This document shows positions 8,732 to 15,991 of a DNA stretch of 26,148 nt, piece by piece (position 1 is the first letter of the stretch; every line of letters begins with the position of its first letter). Below the pieces are notes generated by a model that was not told where the DNA came from, made no database searches, and was given only the letters and a program-made list of their open reading frames with translations. The stretch is from Knufia peltigerae (taxonomy: Eukaryota > Ascomycota > Eurotiomycetes > Chaetothyriales > Trichomeriaceae): positions 1 through 26,148 of the forward strand of contig JAPDRN010000237.1 of assembly GCA_030247855.1 (NCBI GenBank), written 5' to 3'. A program made the position numbers and the translations under genes.

Positions 8732-8982
8732 GTGCGTCGCTCCTGGCTGGCCGGGTCGATGACCACGCGTCGGGCCTCACTGATACGCAGCGCGAAACGG
8801 GTGAACCCGACCTGCACCAGCAGCGGCTCGCCACCGACCGGGCCTCGCGCCACCAGGCGCACTTCCTCGCCCTTGACGAAGCCCAGCTCGCGCAGGCGCC
8901 GGGCGATGGCATCGTTGGCATGCAGGTCCTGCACGGAATCGACCACGGCCGAGGCGTGCAGGGGCAGTTCGGACAGCGTCAT
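8728..8982 (-). CDS. feoA: Ferrous iron transport protein A
   Basis: FeoA is a small cytoplasmic SH3-like protein needed for FeoB activity. This one has 84 residues, normal for the family. It opens MTLSELPLHASAVVDSV and has the core features LRELGFVKGEEVRLVARGPVGGEPLLVQV and ALRISEARRVVI, which match the FeoA beta-barrel. ATG 8982-8980 is the first start after the promoter region. The stop TGA overlaps the feoB ATG by four bases. An imperfect Fur-box-like stretch over a TAGAAT -10 element lies just upstream, fitting iron repression of the operon. Confidence 0.95.
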   Translation of the reverse strand: MTLSELPLHASAVVDSVQDLHANDAIARRLRELGFVKGEEVRLVARGPVGGEPLLVQVGFTRFALRISEARRVVIDPASQERRT

Positions 8983-9002
8983 CTAGCGTGTTCTCTGCTG
9001 GA

Positions 9003-9023
9003 TGTAAATGGTTCTCGATTCTA
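9003..9023 (-). promoter_or_regulatory. feoA promoter region with weak Fur-box-like sequence
   Basis: On the minus strand TAGAAT (9023-9018) is a plausible -10 box, and the overlapping stretch GAGAACCATTTACATC resembles the GAGAATnATTnnCATT form of Fur operators with several mismatches. Placement over the -10 would suit repression by iron-loaded Fur. The -35 is not convincing. Seen as a match by eye only. Confidence 0.35.
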
Positions 9024-9038
9024 ACATTCCCGCGTCGC

Positions 9039-9053
9039 GTCATGGCCCATGAC
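9039..9053. promoter_or_regulatory. 15-bp palindrome between feoA and liuC-like gene
   Basis: GTCATGG-C-CCATGAC is a perfect 7-bp inverted repeat with a one-base centre, lying between the divergent feoA and hydratase genes, upstream of a TATGAT hexamer (9065-9070) that could be the -10 box of the plus-strand operon. The symmetry suggests a dimeric regulator site; which regulator is unknown. Confidence 0.35.
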
Positions 9054-9102
9054 CAATGGCCCGCTATGATCCATACAGGTATGGAGCAACCCCCGGAATC
9101 CC

Positions 9103-9891
9103 ATGAACGATGCTTTGCAGATCGAGCGCAACGGCGCTGTCCTGACCCTCTGGCTGAACCGGCCGGAGCTGCACAACGCCTTTGACGCCGGCCTGATCGC
9201 CCGGCTGACCGCAGCCCTGGAAGCGGCCGGCCGCGATGACAGCGTGCGCACGGTGGTGGTGGCCGGCCACGGCGCCTCCTTCTCCGCCGGTGCCGACATG
9301 CAGTGGATGCGCGGCATGGCCTCGGCCAGCGAGGCCGACAACCGTGACGACGCCCTGGCCCTGGCCCGGCTGATGCGCACCCTGGACGAGCTGCCCAAGC
9401 CCACCCTCGCCCGTGTCCACGGCGCCGCCTTTGGTGGTGGCGTCGGCCTGGTGGCCTGCTGCGATATCGCCATCGCCACCAGCGCCGCCCGCTTCGGCCT
9501 CACCGAAAGCCGCCTGGGCCTGTTGCCGGCAGTGATCTCGCCCTATGTGATCGAGGCCATCGGCAGCCGTCAGTCCCGCCGCTGGTTCGCCACCGGCGAG
9601 CACTTCGACGCCGACACCGCCCTGCGTATCGGCCTGATCCACCAGCTGGTGGAGCCCGAACGCCTGGACGAGGCGGTGCAGCGACAGCTGGCTTTGCTCG
9701 ACAAGGCCGGACCGATCGCCTCGGCTTCGGCCAAGCTGCTGGTCCGGCAGGTGCGCGACGCCCATGACCGCGACAGCCTGGACCGCGACAATGCCGCCCT
9801 GATCGCCCGCCTGCGGGTATCGGCCGAAGGCCAGGAAGGCCTGGGCGCTTTCCTCGACAAACGCGCGCCGCACTGGGTCACGGAGGCCTGA
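9103..9891 (+). CDS. liuC: Enoyl-CoA hydratase, methylglutaconyl-CoA hydratase type
   Basis: A 262-residue crotonase-fold protein. The oxyanion-hole segments are SAGADMQWM (residues 61-69) and GAAFGGGVGLVACCD (107-121), and the catalytic glutamate is in LTESRLGLLPAVISPYV. The run AVISPYVIEAIG and the C-terminal RVSAEGQEGLGAFLDKR resemble LiuC/AtuE-type hydratases of leucine and isoprenoid catabolism, which hydrate 3-methylglutaconyl-CoA to HMG-CoA. The HMG-CoA lyase gene two genes downstream uses exactly that product, supporting the assignment. ATG 9103 follows a GGAA-type ribosome site. The gene is followed after a single base by the VOC gene, so they are co-translated. A generic enoyl-CoA hydratase remains possible. 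The other liu genes (dehydrogenase, carboxylase subunits) are not in the window. Confidence 0.85.
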   Translation: MNDALQIERNGAVLTLWLNRPELHNAFDAGLIARLTAALEAAGRDDSVRTVVVAGHGASFSAGADMQWMRGMASASEADNRDDALALARLMRTLDELPKPTLARVHGAAFGGGVGLVACCDIAIATSAARFGLTESRLGLLPAVISPYVIEAIGSRQSRRWFATGEHFDADTALRIGLIHQLVEPERLDEAVQRQLALLDKAGPIASASAKLLVRQVRDAHDRDSLDRDNAALIARLRVSAEGQEGLGAFLDKRAPHWVTEA

Positions 9892-9892
9892 C

Positions 9893-10279
9893 ATGCTGGA
9901 CCATATCGGCTTGAACAGCAGCGACCTGCCGCGCAGCAGGGCCTTCTTCCTGCAGGTGCTGGCGCCGTTGCAGATCGGCGTGGTGATGGAGGTCAGCGCC
10001 GAACAGACCGGCGCCCACGACCACGTGGGTTTCGGCAACCACGGCAAGCCGTTCTTCTGGCTGGGCAATGCAACGCCGCTCAGCCAGGGCGCGCACGTGG
10101 CCTTCGTCTGCGGCGAACGCGCCCAGGTTGATGCCTTCCACGCCGCAGCGCTGGCCGCAGGGGGGCGCGACAATGGTGCGCCCGGCCTGCGTCCCTGGTA
10201 CCACCCGGACTATTACGCCGCCTTCGTGATCGACCCCGACGGCAACAACATCGAGGCGGTCTGCCACCTGCCCGGGTAG
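9893..10279 (+). CDS. VOC-family (glyoxalase-like) protein
   Basis: A 128-residue vicinal-oxygen-chelate fold protein with unknown substrate. It has the beta-alpha-beta3 start LDHIGLNSSDLPRSRAFF and candidate metal ligands His4, His68 (GAHVAF) and Glu121 (IEAVCH). The typical closing motif FVIDPDGNNIEAV is present. ATG 9893 starts one base after the hydratase stop, behind a strong GGAGG inside the end of that gene, so it belongs to the same message. Its position between liuC and liuE suggests a role with acyl-CoA or aldehyde intermediates, but no specific reaction can be named. A GC hairpin without a T tract (about 10282-10308) follows the stop. Confidence 0.85.
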   Translation: MLDHIGLNSSDLPRSRAFFLQVLAPLQIGVVMEVSAEQTGAHDHVGFGNHGKPFFWLGNATPLSQGAHVAFVCGERAQVDAFHAAALAAGGRDNGAPGLRPWYHPDYYAAFVIDPDGNNIEAVCHLPG

Positions 10280-10450
10280 ACCCCTGCGTCGCCACCAGGC
10301 GCAGGCGTGGCCGCTTGTGCGACCCGCCTGCGTATCTCATCTGGCAGCCTGGCGAAGACCGGGCCGCCCCCGTTTCCCAGGAACCGCCGTGACCCCAGTC
10401 GATCCCATCCGCCCTGCCCGTCCCGCCCCGCCTGCCGTGGGGGTGCCGCG

Positions 10451-11344
10451 ATGAGCGATTTCGTCCGCATCGTCGAAGTCGGCCCCCGCGATGGGCTGCA
10501 GAACGAAAAGCAGGCCGTGGCCACCGCCGACAAGATCGCCCTGATCGATCGCCTGTCGGCCACCGGCCTGCGCACCATCGAGGCGACCAGCTTCGTCAGC
10601 CCGCGCTGGGTCCCGCAGTTGGCCGACGCGGCCGAGGTCTATGCCGGCATCCAGCGCCGCCCGGGCATCGCCTATCCGGTACTGGTGCCGAACGAGCAGG
10701 GCTACGACCGTGCGCGCGCGGTCGGCGTGCAGGAAATCGCGGTGTTCACGGCTGCATCGGAAGCCTTCAACCGCACCAACACCAACGCCGGCATCGATGA
10801 ATCGCTGGCCCGTTTCGAGCCGATCCTGCGCCGTGCGGCGGCTGATGGTGTGCGCGTGCGTGGTTACGTCTCCACCGTGCTCGGCTGCCCGTACCAGGGC
10901 GAGGTGCCGCTGGCCGACGTTGTGCGTGTGGCGCGTGCCCTGCATCAAATGGGGTGTTACGAAATCTCGCTGGGCGACACCATCGGCGTCGGTACCCCGC
11001 GCAAGGCCCGCGCGATGCTGCAGTCGGTGGCTGCCGAGATCCCGATGAGCGCACTGGCCGTACACTTCCACGATACCTATGGCCAGGCCATCGCCAACAT
11101 CGCGGCCTGCCTGGAAGAAGGCGTGCGCGTGGTCGACAGTGCGGTGTCCGGTGCCGGCGGCTGCCCATACGCGAAGGGCGCCAGCGGCAACGTGGCCAGC
11201 GAGGACGTGGTGTACCTGCTGCAGGGCCTGGGCCTGGAGTGCGGGGTCGACCTGCCGTCGCTGGCCGAGACCGGCCGCTGGCTGGCCGGGTTGCTCGGCC
11301 GTACCACCGCAAGCCGCGTCGGGCAGGCGCTGGCGGCGACATGA
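10451..11344 (+). CDS. liuE: Hydroxymethylglutaryl-CoA lyase
   Basis: This enzyme cleaves HMG-CoA to acetoacetate and acetyl-CoA, the last step of leucine breakdown. It has 297 residues. The TIM-barrel start VRIVEVGPRDGLQNEK carries the catalytic Arg13-Asp14, the metal histidines are in VHFHDTYGQA, and the signature GAGGCPYAKGASGNVA contains Cys238. The frame is open upstream to 10307, but ATG 10451 (MSDFVRIVE) is the natural start, with a GGGGGT ribosome site before it. The intergenic gap from the VOC gene is 171 nt with no convincing promoter. The stop overlaps the ATG of the GGDEF/EAL gene (ATGA at 11341-11344). It is also called mvaB in other genomes. Function is secure. Confidence 0.94.
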   Translation: MSDFVRIVEVGPRDGLQNEKQAVATADKIALIDRLSATGLRTIEATSFVSPRWVPQLADAAEVYAGIQRRPGIAYPVLVPNEQGYDRARAVGVQEIAVFTAASEAFNRTNTNAGIDESLARFEPILRRAAADGVRVRGYVSTVLGCPYQGEVPLADVVRVARALHQMGCYEISLGDTIGVGTPRKARAMLQSVAAEIPMSALAVHFHDTYGQAIANIAACLEEGVRVVDSAVSGAGGCPYAKGASGNVASEDVVYLLQGLGLECGVDLPSLAETGRWLAGLLGRTTASRVGQALAAT

Positions 11345-13914
11345 ACGACAGCGGCCCGCGCGACCGTCCGGCCACCGGCGATGCTTCCGCCGCAACCGAC
11401 GACGCGCTGGCCGCTCTGGACGCGGCGTTGGCCGCTTCTCCATCGCCGGCCCAGGCCAAGCTGCTGCGCCAGGCGAGACAGGCGCTGGCCGACACACGAC
11501 AGCGCGAACTGGATACCCAGGCCCGCTATGCCGCGTTGTTCGACGCCGTACCCGATCCGGTCAGCATCCTCAGCGCCGAAGGCGTGGTGCTGGACGTCAA
11601 CCGTGCCGGCATCGTCGCCTACGACCGCCCGCGCGGAGACATCGTCGGCCAGCCGATTGAACTGCTCAACCCGGACCTGCCCAGCGACCACCTGCAACCG
11701 GTGTGGGAAGCGCTGAACCGCGGCGACACCTACGTCATCGAAGTGACCAACATGCGCGGCGATGGCAGTCGCTTTCCGGTAGAGGTGCATTCGGCCGGCT
11801 TCCAGGACCGAGGCCAGCCCTGCATCGTCGCCGTCGCCCGCGACCTGAGTGGACGCTGGCGCGCCGAGTCGCGCTATCGCCTGTTGATGGAGTCGATCGA
11901 CAAGGGCGTGATCCTGTTCGACCGTGATCTACGCGTTCTGTCCGCCAACCCCGCAGCGCACCGCATCCTCGGCCTTACCGGTGGTGGCGTGGGCTTGAAT
12001 TCGATGCTCGATCCAGAAGCGTGGATCATCGTCGACGAACACGGCCACCCGTTGACCCAGTCACAGTGGCCGACCAGCCGCTGTTTCCAGGCCGGACGGA
12101 TGATCCGCAGCACCATCATCGGCCTGTACCACCGCCCGCGCGGACGCATGTTGTGGTTGGCCGCCACCAACGTGCCGGTGTTCGGCAACGGGTGCGACCA
12201 GGCCGACCATGTCTATGCAATGTTCAGTGACATCACCGAACTGAAGCGCAACAACACCCTGTTCGCGCGCGCTCAGTCACTGGCCCACATCGGCGGCTGG
12301 GAGTGGGATCGTGGCCTGCAGCGCCTGTACCTCACCGACGAAGCGCGGCGCATCGTCGGCCAACCGGCCGATCTTGAGGACATGCCTGACCTGCTGGACT
12401 GCCTGCGCAGCGACGACCGCGCCGCCCTGCAGCAGGCGCTGGCCGACACCATCGAACACCGCAGCAGCTTCGGCCTGGAGCTGCAGGGCCAGCGCCGCGA
12501 TGGCCACTCGTTCTGGATCCGGATGATCGGCGAGGTCTCGGCCGGCGATGTCGATGCCGCACGCATCACCGGCACCGTGCAGGACATCACCGAGCGCAAG
12601 CAGGCCGAGGAAACCCTGCGCGTGCAGGCCCGCACCGACCCGCTGACCGGCATCATGAACCGCGATGCGGTGCTGAGCGACCTCGGCGTGCGCATGGACA
12701 GCCCCAGCCACGACCGCGTGGCGGTGCTGTACATCGACCTGGACCGCTTCAAGGTGGTCAACGACCTGCTCGGGCACAACGCCGGTGATGAACTGTTGAT
12801 CGAAGCGACCCGGCGCATCGCCACCGCGATCGGCACCGAGGGCCTGCTTGCCCGCTTTGGCGGCGACGAGTTCCTGGTGATCTGTGACCTGCGTGACCAG
12901 CCCGACCAGGCCGAACAGCTGGCCGAGCGCATCACCGCGGTCTTCTCGGCACCGTTCCAGCTGGGCAGCGACGAGTTCCCGGTCACCGCCAGCATCGGCA
13001 TCGCCCGCGCACCGCGCGATGGCAACCGGCCGCAGCAGCTGATCCAGAACGCCGACACGGCGATGTACGAGTGCAAGCGACGCACCCGCAACGGCTGGCA
13101 GGTGTTCTCCCCGGAACTGGCACAGCGCCAGCATGACCGCCTGCAGATCGAGAGCCGGCTGCACAAGGCACTCGATGGCGACGAGTTCCACCTGGTCTAC
13201 CAGCCACAGGTCAACCTGCGCAGCGGCGCCACCATCGCCTGCGAGGCGTTGATGCGCTGGCACAACATCCAGCTGGGGCCGATGCGCCCGGACCTGTTCA
13301 TCCGCCACGCCGAGCACACCGGCGACATCGTGCGCATCGGTCAATGGGCGCTGCGCGAAGCCTGCCGGCAGGTACGGCAATGGCAGGACGACGGGCTCGG
13401 CCTGGTGCGGGTGGCCGTCAATGTTTCCTGGCGGCAGTTCGTCGGTGAGGATCTCGCGCGCTGGGTGCGGCAGGTGCTGGATGAGTTCGGCCTGCCCGGC
13501 AGCGTGCTGGAACTGGAGTTCACCGAGCGGGTGCTGATCGAAGACGCGCCGGACACCCTGCGCACTTTCGCCCGCCTGCGCGAGATGGGGGTGATGCTGA
13601 CCATCGACGACTTCGGCGAAGGCTACAGCGCCCTGAACTACCTGCGCCGGCTGCCCATCCATGGGCTGAAACTGAGCCAGCTGTTCGTTGAAGGCATTCC
13701 CCGCAACCGCTCGGATGTGGCGGTGTGCGAGGCGGTCTGCGCGATTGCCCGCAGCCTCGGCCTGGGCGTGGTCGCCGAAGGCGTGGAAACCGAGGCGCAA
13801 CGACAATGCCTGCTCGACCTGGGGGTGACCGTCGGCCAGGGCTTCCTGTTCGCCCACGGCCTGCCCGCCGCGGACTTCGAGCGCCGCCTGCGCCGCGCCC
13901 GCGAACTGGGCTGA
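11341..13914 (+). CDS. PAS-PAS-PAS-GGDEF-EAL cyclic-di-GMP enzyme
   Basis: An 857-residue cytoplasmic protein with no transmembrane segment. A short helical N-terminus leads to three PAS-like regions (about 58-165, 178-300 and 308-425, the last ending with the PAC motif TGTVQDITERKQAEE). GGDEF is intact at 507-511 within ARFGGDEFLV, with the metal-binding IDLDRF upstream and no RxxD inhibitory site in the usual place. EAL is intact at 635-637 (ACEALMRW). The asparagine in NVSWRQF, ELEFTE, Asp756-Asp757 (DDFG), Lys777, EGVE from Glu813 and the GQGF glutamine are all present. The usual KID aspartate is Ser779 (LKLSQ), which may weaken phosphodiesterase activity. It may therefore make, break or only sense c-di-GMP. 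ATG 11341 overlaps the HMG-CoA lyase stop; the open frame upstream is a shadow of liuE. Confidence 0.93.
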   Translation: MNDSGPRDRPATGDASAATDDALAALDAALAASPSPAQAKLLRQARQALADTRQRELDTQARYAALFDAVPDPVSILSAEGVVLDVNRAGIVAYDRPRGDIVGQPIELLNPDLPSDHLQPVWEALNRGDTYVIEVTNMRGDGSRFPVEVHSAGFQDRGQPCIVAVARDLSGRWRAESRYRLLMESIDKGVILFDRDLRVLSANPAAHRILGLTGGGVGLNSMLDPEAWIIVDEHGHPLTQSQWPTSRCFQAGRMIRSTIIGLYHRPRGRMLWLAATNVPVFGNGCDQADHVYAMFSDITELKRNNTLFARAQSLAHIGGWEWDRGLQRLYLTDEARRIVGQPADLEDMPDLLDCLRSDDRAALQQALADTIEHRSSFGLELQGQRRDGHSFWIRMIGEVSAGDVDAARITGTVQDITERKQAEETLRVQARTDPLTGIMNRDAVLSDLGVRMDSPSHDRVAVLYIDLDRFKVVNDLLGHNAGDELLIEATRRIATAIGTEGLLARFGGDEFLVICDLRDQPDQAEQLAERITAVFSAPFQLGSDEFPVTASIGIARAPRDGNRPQQLIQNADTAMYECKRRTRNGWQVFSPELAQRQHDRLQIESRLHKALDGDEFHLVYQPQVNLRSGATIACEALMRWHNIQLGPMRPDLFIRHAEHTGDIVRIGQWALREACRQVRQWQDDGLGLVRVAVNVSWRQFVGEDLARWVRQVLDEFGLPGSVLELEFTERVLIEDAPDTLRTFARLREMGVMLTIDDFGEGYSALNYLRRLPIHGLKLSQLFVEGIPRNRSDVAVCEAVCAIARSLGLGVVAEGVETEAQRQCLLDLGVTVGQGFLFAHGLPAADFERRLRRARELG

Positions 13915-13935
13915 GGCCGGCGGCGCAGTGCACAA

Positions 13936-13963
13936 CGGCGGCTGCCGCCGCTTCCGTTAGAAT
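13936..13963 (+). promoter_or_regulatory. Hairpin and putative -10 box upstream of the HSD10-like gene
   Basis: The palindrome CGGCGGC-T-GCCGCCG (13936-13950) is followed by TAGAAT (13958-13963), a plausible -10 box 30 nt before the ATG. No good -35 is seen at the right spacing. The hairpin may end the upstream message or act as an operator. Confidence 0.3.
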
Positions 13964-13993
13964 CGGCGGTTCTTGAACCTGCAGGACCGTGCA

Positions 13994-14764
13994 ATGCAGC
14001 TGTCTTCCGTACGTGCCGTGATCACTGGCGGCGTCTCCGGCCTCGGCCTGGCCGTGGCCCAGCACCTGGTTGCCCAGGGCGGCAAGGTCGCCCTGTTCGA
14101 CCTCAACGACGCCAAGGGCGCGGCCGCTGTTGCCGGCCTGGGGCAGGACAACGCCCGCTATTTCAATGTCAACGTCAGTGATGAAGCATCCGTGTCGGCC
14201 GCCATCGACCAGGCCTGCGACTTCCTCGGCGGCCTGAATGTCGCCATGAACTGCGCCGGCATCCTCGGCGCTGGCCGCGTGCTGGGCAAGGAAGGCCCGA
14301 TGCCGCTGGCCGGGTTCCAGGGCACGGTGATGGTCAACCTGGTCGGCAGCTTCAATGTCGCCAAGGCCGCGGCCAACCGCATGCAGCACAACGAGGCCGG
14401 CGTGGACGGCGAGCGTGGCGTCATCATCAACACCGCCAGCGTTGCCGCCTACGAAGGGCAGATCGGCCAGGCCGCCTACTCCGCCTCCAAGGGCGGCGTG
14501 GTGGCGATGACCCTGCCGATGGCCCGCGAACTTTCGCGCTTCGGCATCCGCGTCAACACCATCGCGCCGGGCGTGTTCTGGACGCCGATGGTCGATGGCA
14601 TGCCCGAAGCCGTGCAGGCATCGCTGGCCGCATCGATCCCGTTCCCGTCGCGCCTGGGCAAGCCGGAAGACTTCGCCAGCCTGGTCGGCCACATCCTCGG
14701 CAACACCTACATCAACGGCGAGACCATCCGCCTGGACGGCGCCACCCGGCTCGCTCCGAAGTGA
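13994..14764 (+). CDS. 3-hydroxyacyl-CoA dehydrogenase, HSD10/type-2 SDR family
   Basis: A 256-residue short-chain dehydrogenase of the HSD17B10 type, which oxidises 3-hydroxyacyl-CoAs such as 3-hydroxy-2-methylbutyryl-CoA in isoleucine breakdown with NAD+. TGGVSGLG is at residues 11-18 and Asp36 after strand 2 (LFDLND) indicates NAD(H). The insertion between NCAGI and the catalytic Ser149, with GVDGERGVIINTASVAA, is characteristic of the subfamily, and Tyr162-x3-Lys166 completes the active site (YSASK). The C-terminal INGETIRLDGATRLAPK also matches. ATG 13994 follows AGGA at good spacing; the TTG at 13973 is rejected. It sits near the leucine-pathway genes, consistent with branched-chain acyl-CoA metabolism, but has its own upstream region. 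Confidence 0.9.
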   Translation: MQLSSVRAVITGGVSGLGLAVAQHLVAQGGKVALFDLNDAKGAAAVAGLGQDNARYFNVNVSDEASVSAAIDQACDFLGGLNVAMNCAGILGAGRVLGKEGPMPLAGFQGTVMVNLVGSFNVAKAAANRMQHNEAGVDGERGVIINTASVAAYEGQIGQAAYSASKGGVVAMTLPMARELSRFGIRVNTIAPGVFWTPMVDGMPEAVQASLAASIPFPSRLGKPEDFASLVGHILGNTYINGETIRLDGATRLAPK

Positions 14765-14772
14765 TTCCCCCC

Positions 14773-14791
14773 GGGCGCCGGGACGGCGCCC
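14773..14791. repeat. GC-rich hairpin between the HSD10-like gene and efpL
   Basis: GGGCGCC-GGGAC-GGCGCCC is a perfect 7-bp stem with a 5-nt loop, 8 nt after the dehydrogenase stop and 22 nt before the efpL start. There is no T tract. It could be an mRNA end or a structure in the efpL leader. Confidence 0.4.
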
Positions 14792-14813
14792 TCCCCCAAC
14801 GACCAACATCATC

Positions 14814-15380
14814 ATGAAAGCCAACGACATCAAGAAGGGCAACGTCGTCGAGTTCAACAACGGCGTCTACCAGATCCGCGACATCGAGCGCAGCTCGCCG
14901 CAGGGTCGCGGCGGCAACGTCCGCTTCCGCTTCATCATGTACAGCGTGCCGGGCGGCAACAAGCTCGATGCCAGCTTCGATGCCGACGACAACCTGGTTG
15001 AAGTCGAACTGCTGCGCCGCCAGTCCACCTACTCGTACAAGGACGGCGATGCGTTCGTGTTCCTCGATGACGAGGACTACACCCCCTACACCCTGGACGC
15101 GGACGTGATCGGCGATGACGCCGGCTACATCACCGACGGCCTTACCGGCATCTACGTGCAGGTGATCGACGAGCAGCCGGTGGCCATACAGCTGCCGGCC
15201 TCGGTGGTGCTGGAAGTGATCGAGACGCCGCCGGAACTGAAGGGCGGCACCGCCACCAAGCGCCCGAAGCCGGCCAAGCTCAACACCGGCATCGAGATCA
15301 TGGTGCCGGAGTACATCGTCAACGGCGAGCGCGTGCTGGTGAGCACCGCCACCGGCGAATTTGCCGGCCGTGCCGACTAA
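14814..15380 (+). CDS. efpL: Elongation factor P-like protein EfpL (YeiP)
   Basis: A 188-residue EF-P paralogue that relieves ribosome stalling at particular proline-containing motifs. The three EF-P domains are present: a KOW-like domain (1-65), an OB domain (about 70-130) and a C-terminal OB domain ending with GIEIMVPEYIVNGERVLVSTATGEF. The domain-I tip reads SSPQGRGGN with Arg32, the unmodified-arginine loop typical of EfpL, rather than the modified lysine loop of EF-P. ATG 14814 (MKANDIKKG) is the family start; no strong Shine-Dalgarno is seen in the CCCAACGACCAACATC stretch before it. The 3' end overlaps the start of the following lipoprotein gene. In the genome it should coexist with a canonical efp elsewhere. 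Confidence 0.95.
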   Translation: MKANDIKKGNVVEFNNGVYQIRDIERSSPQGRGGNVRFRFIMYSVPGGNKLDASFDADDNLVEVELLRRQSTYSYKDGDAFVFLDDEDYTPYTLDADVIGDDAGYITDGLTGIYVQVIDEQPVAIQLPASVVLEVIETPPELKGGTATKRPKPAKLNTGIEIMVPEYIVNGERVLVSTATGEFAGRAD

Positions 15381-15918
15381 GCGCGCGGCACTGATCGCCT
15401 GCCTGTCCCTGCTTGCGGCGTGCTCGCCGCAAGCAGCGGACAACGACGCTGGTGATGCCACGCCAGAGGCCGCAGCAGTCGATCCGGTGGCCCCCATCGC
15501 ACCGGCAGCGGCTTCGCCCGCGGCCGTGCAGGAACCGGCCGAGGAGCCCTCCGCTGCCAGCCTGCCCTCGAGCTACGAGGAACTGGAACAGGCCCGTGCT
15601 GCCGCTGGCTGCGTGGTGTCCAACGACGTGTACGACATCGAAGACATACGCATCTACTGTCAGATGCCCGACGACGTGCAGGCATTTCTCGCCCGCGAGA
15701 ACACGTGCCAGCATTTCGCCGGCGAAGAGCCCTACGACGACGAGCGCCGTCGGGAACTGGAAGAGGCCAGCGCGACGTACTGCGAGGGTCGCGGGAAGAT
15801 CTTCGCCGACCTGGTGGACCGCCACCAGAACGACTGCACGATCCGCGAAGCACTGATCGGCATCAATGGTCGTTACGACCTTGCGTTCGAGCTGGACATC
15901 AAGCCCTGCGAGGGCTGA
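15361..15918 (+). CDS. Small putative lipoprotein overlapping efpL
   Basis: A 185-residue protein of unknown function. A lysine/arginine n-region and hydrophobic segment end in the lipobox LLAAC with Cys21, predicting lipidation and membrane anchoring. An Ala/Pro/Glu-rich linker (about 25-70) leads to a charged C-terminal domain with six cysteines (for example AGCVV, IYCQM, NTCQHF, TYCEG, NDCTI, KPCEG), likely forming disulfides in the periplasm. The start is TTG 15361 or GTG 15370, both inside the end of efpL, so expression is probably coupled to efpL. I do not recognise the family. The stop is followed directly by the 29-bp inverted repeat. Confidence 0.75.
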   Translation: MPAVPTKRAALIACLSLLAACSPQAADNDAGDATPEAAAVDPVAPIAPAAASPAAVQEPAEEPSAASLPSSYEELEQARAAAGCVVSNDVYDIEDIRIYCQMPDDVQAFLARENTCQHFAGEEPYDDERRRELEEASATYCEGRGKIFADLVDRHQNDCTIREALIGINGRYDLAFELDIKPCEG

Positions 15919-15923
15919 CGCAA

Positions 15924-15990
15924 AAAAAGGGGACGGAGGGGATTACGTCGTTCATGGCACAAACGACGTAATCCCCTCCGTCCCCTTTTT
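15924..15990. terminator. Perfect 29-bp inverted repeat, likely bidirectional terminator
   Basis: Arms 15924-15952 and 15962-15990 are exact reverse complements, with the 9-nt loop CATGGCACA. The outer ends are A and T runs (seven A at 15922-15928, five T at 15986-15990) enclosing a GGGGACGGAGGGG-type core, so both strands show a stem followed by T residues. It sits between convergent genes, 5 nt after one stop and 1 nt before the other, as expected of a shared terminator. The arm length and perfection exceed a typical terminator and suggest a mobile palindrome used as one. Confidence 0.8.
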
Positions 15991-15991
15991 C

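Noticed and set aside
9018..9070. Strong consensus promoters for feoA and the hydratase gene
   Set aside because: The -10-like hexamers are plausible but no -35 at proper spacing was found, so only low-confidence sites were listed.
10282..10308. Hairpin after the VOC gene as an intrinsic terminator
   Set aside because: The stem contains a bulge and there is no T run; it may be only a GC-rich coincidence.
10954..11340. Upstream extension of the GGDEF/EAL frame
   Set aside because: It overlaps the HMG-CoA lyase gene out of frame and reads as Arg-rich noise; ATG 11341 gives a natural start and an ATGA overlap.
12277..13935. 552-codon minus-strand open frame opposite the GGDEF/EAL gene
   Set aside because: The frame opposite carries intact GGDEF and EAL motifs; this one is a shadow without domain features.
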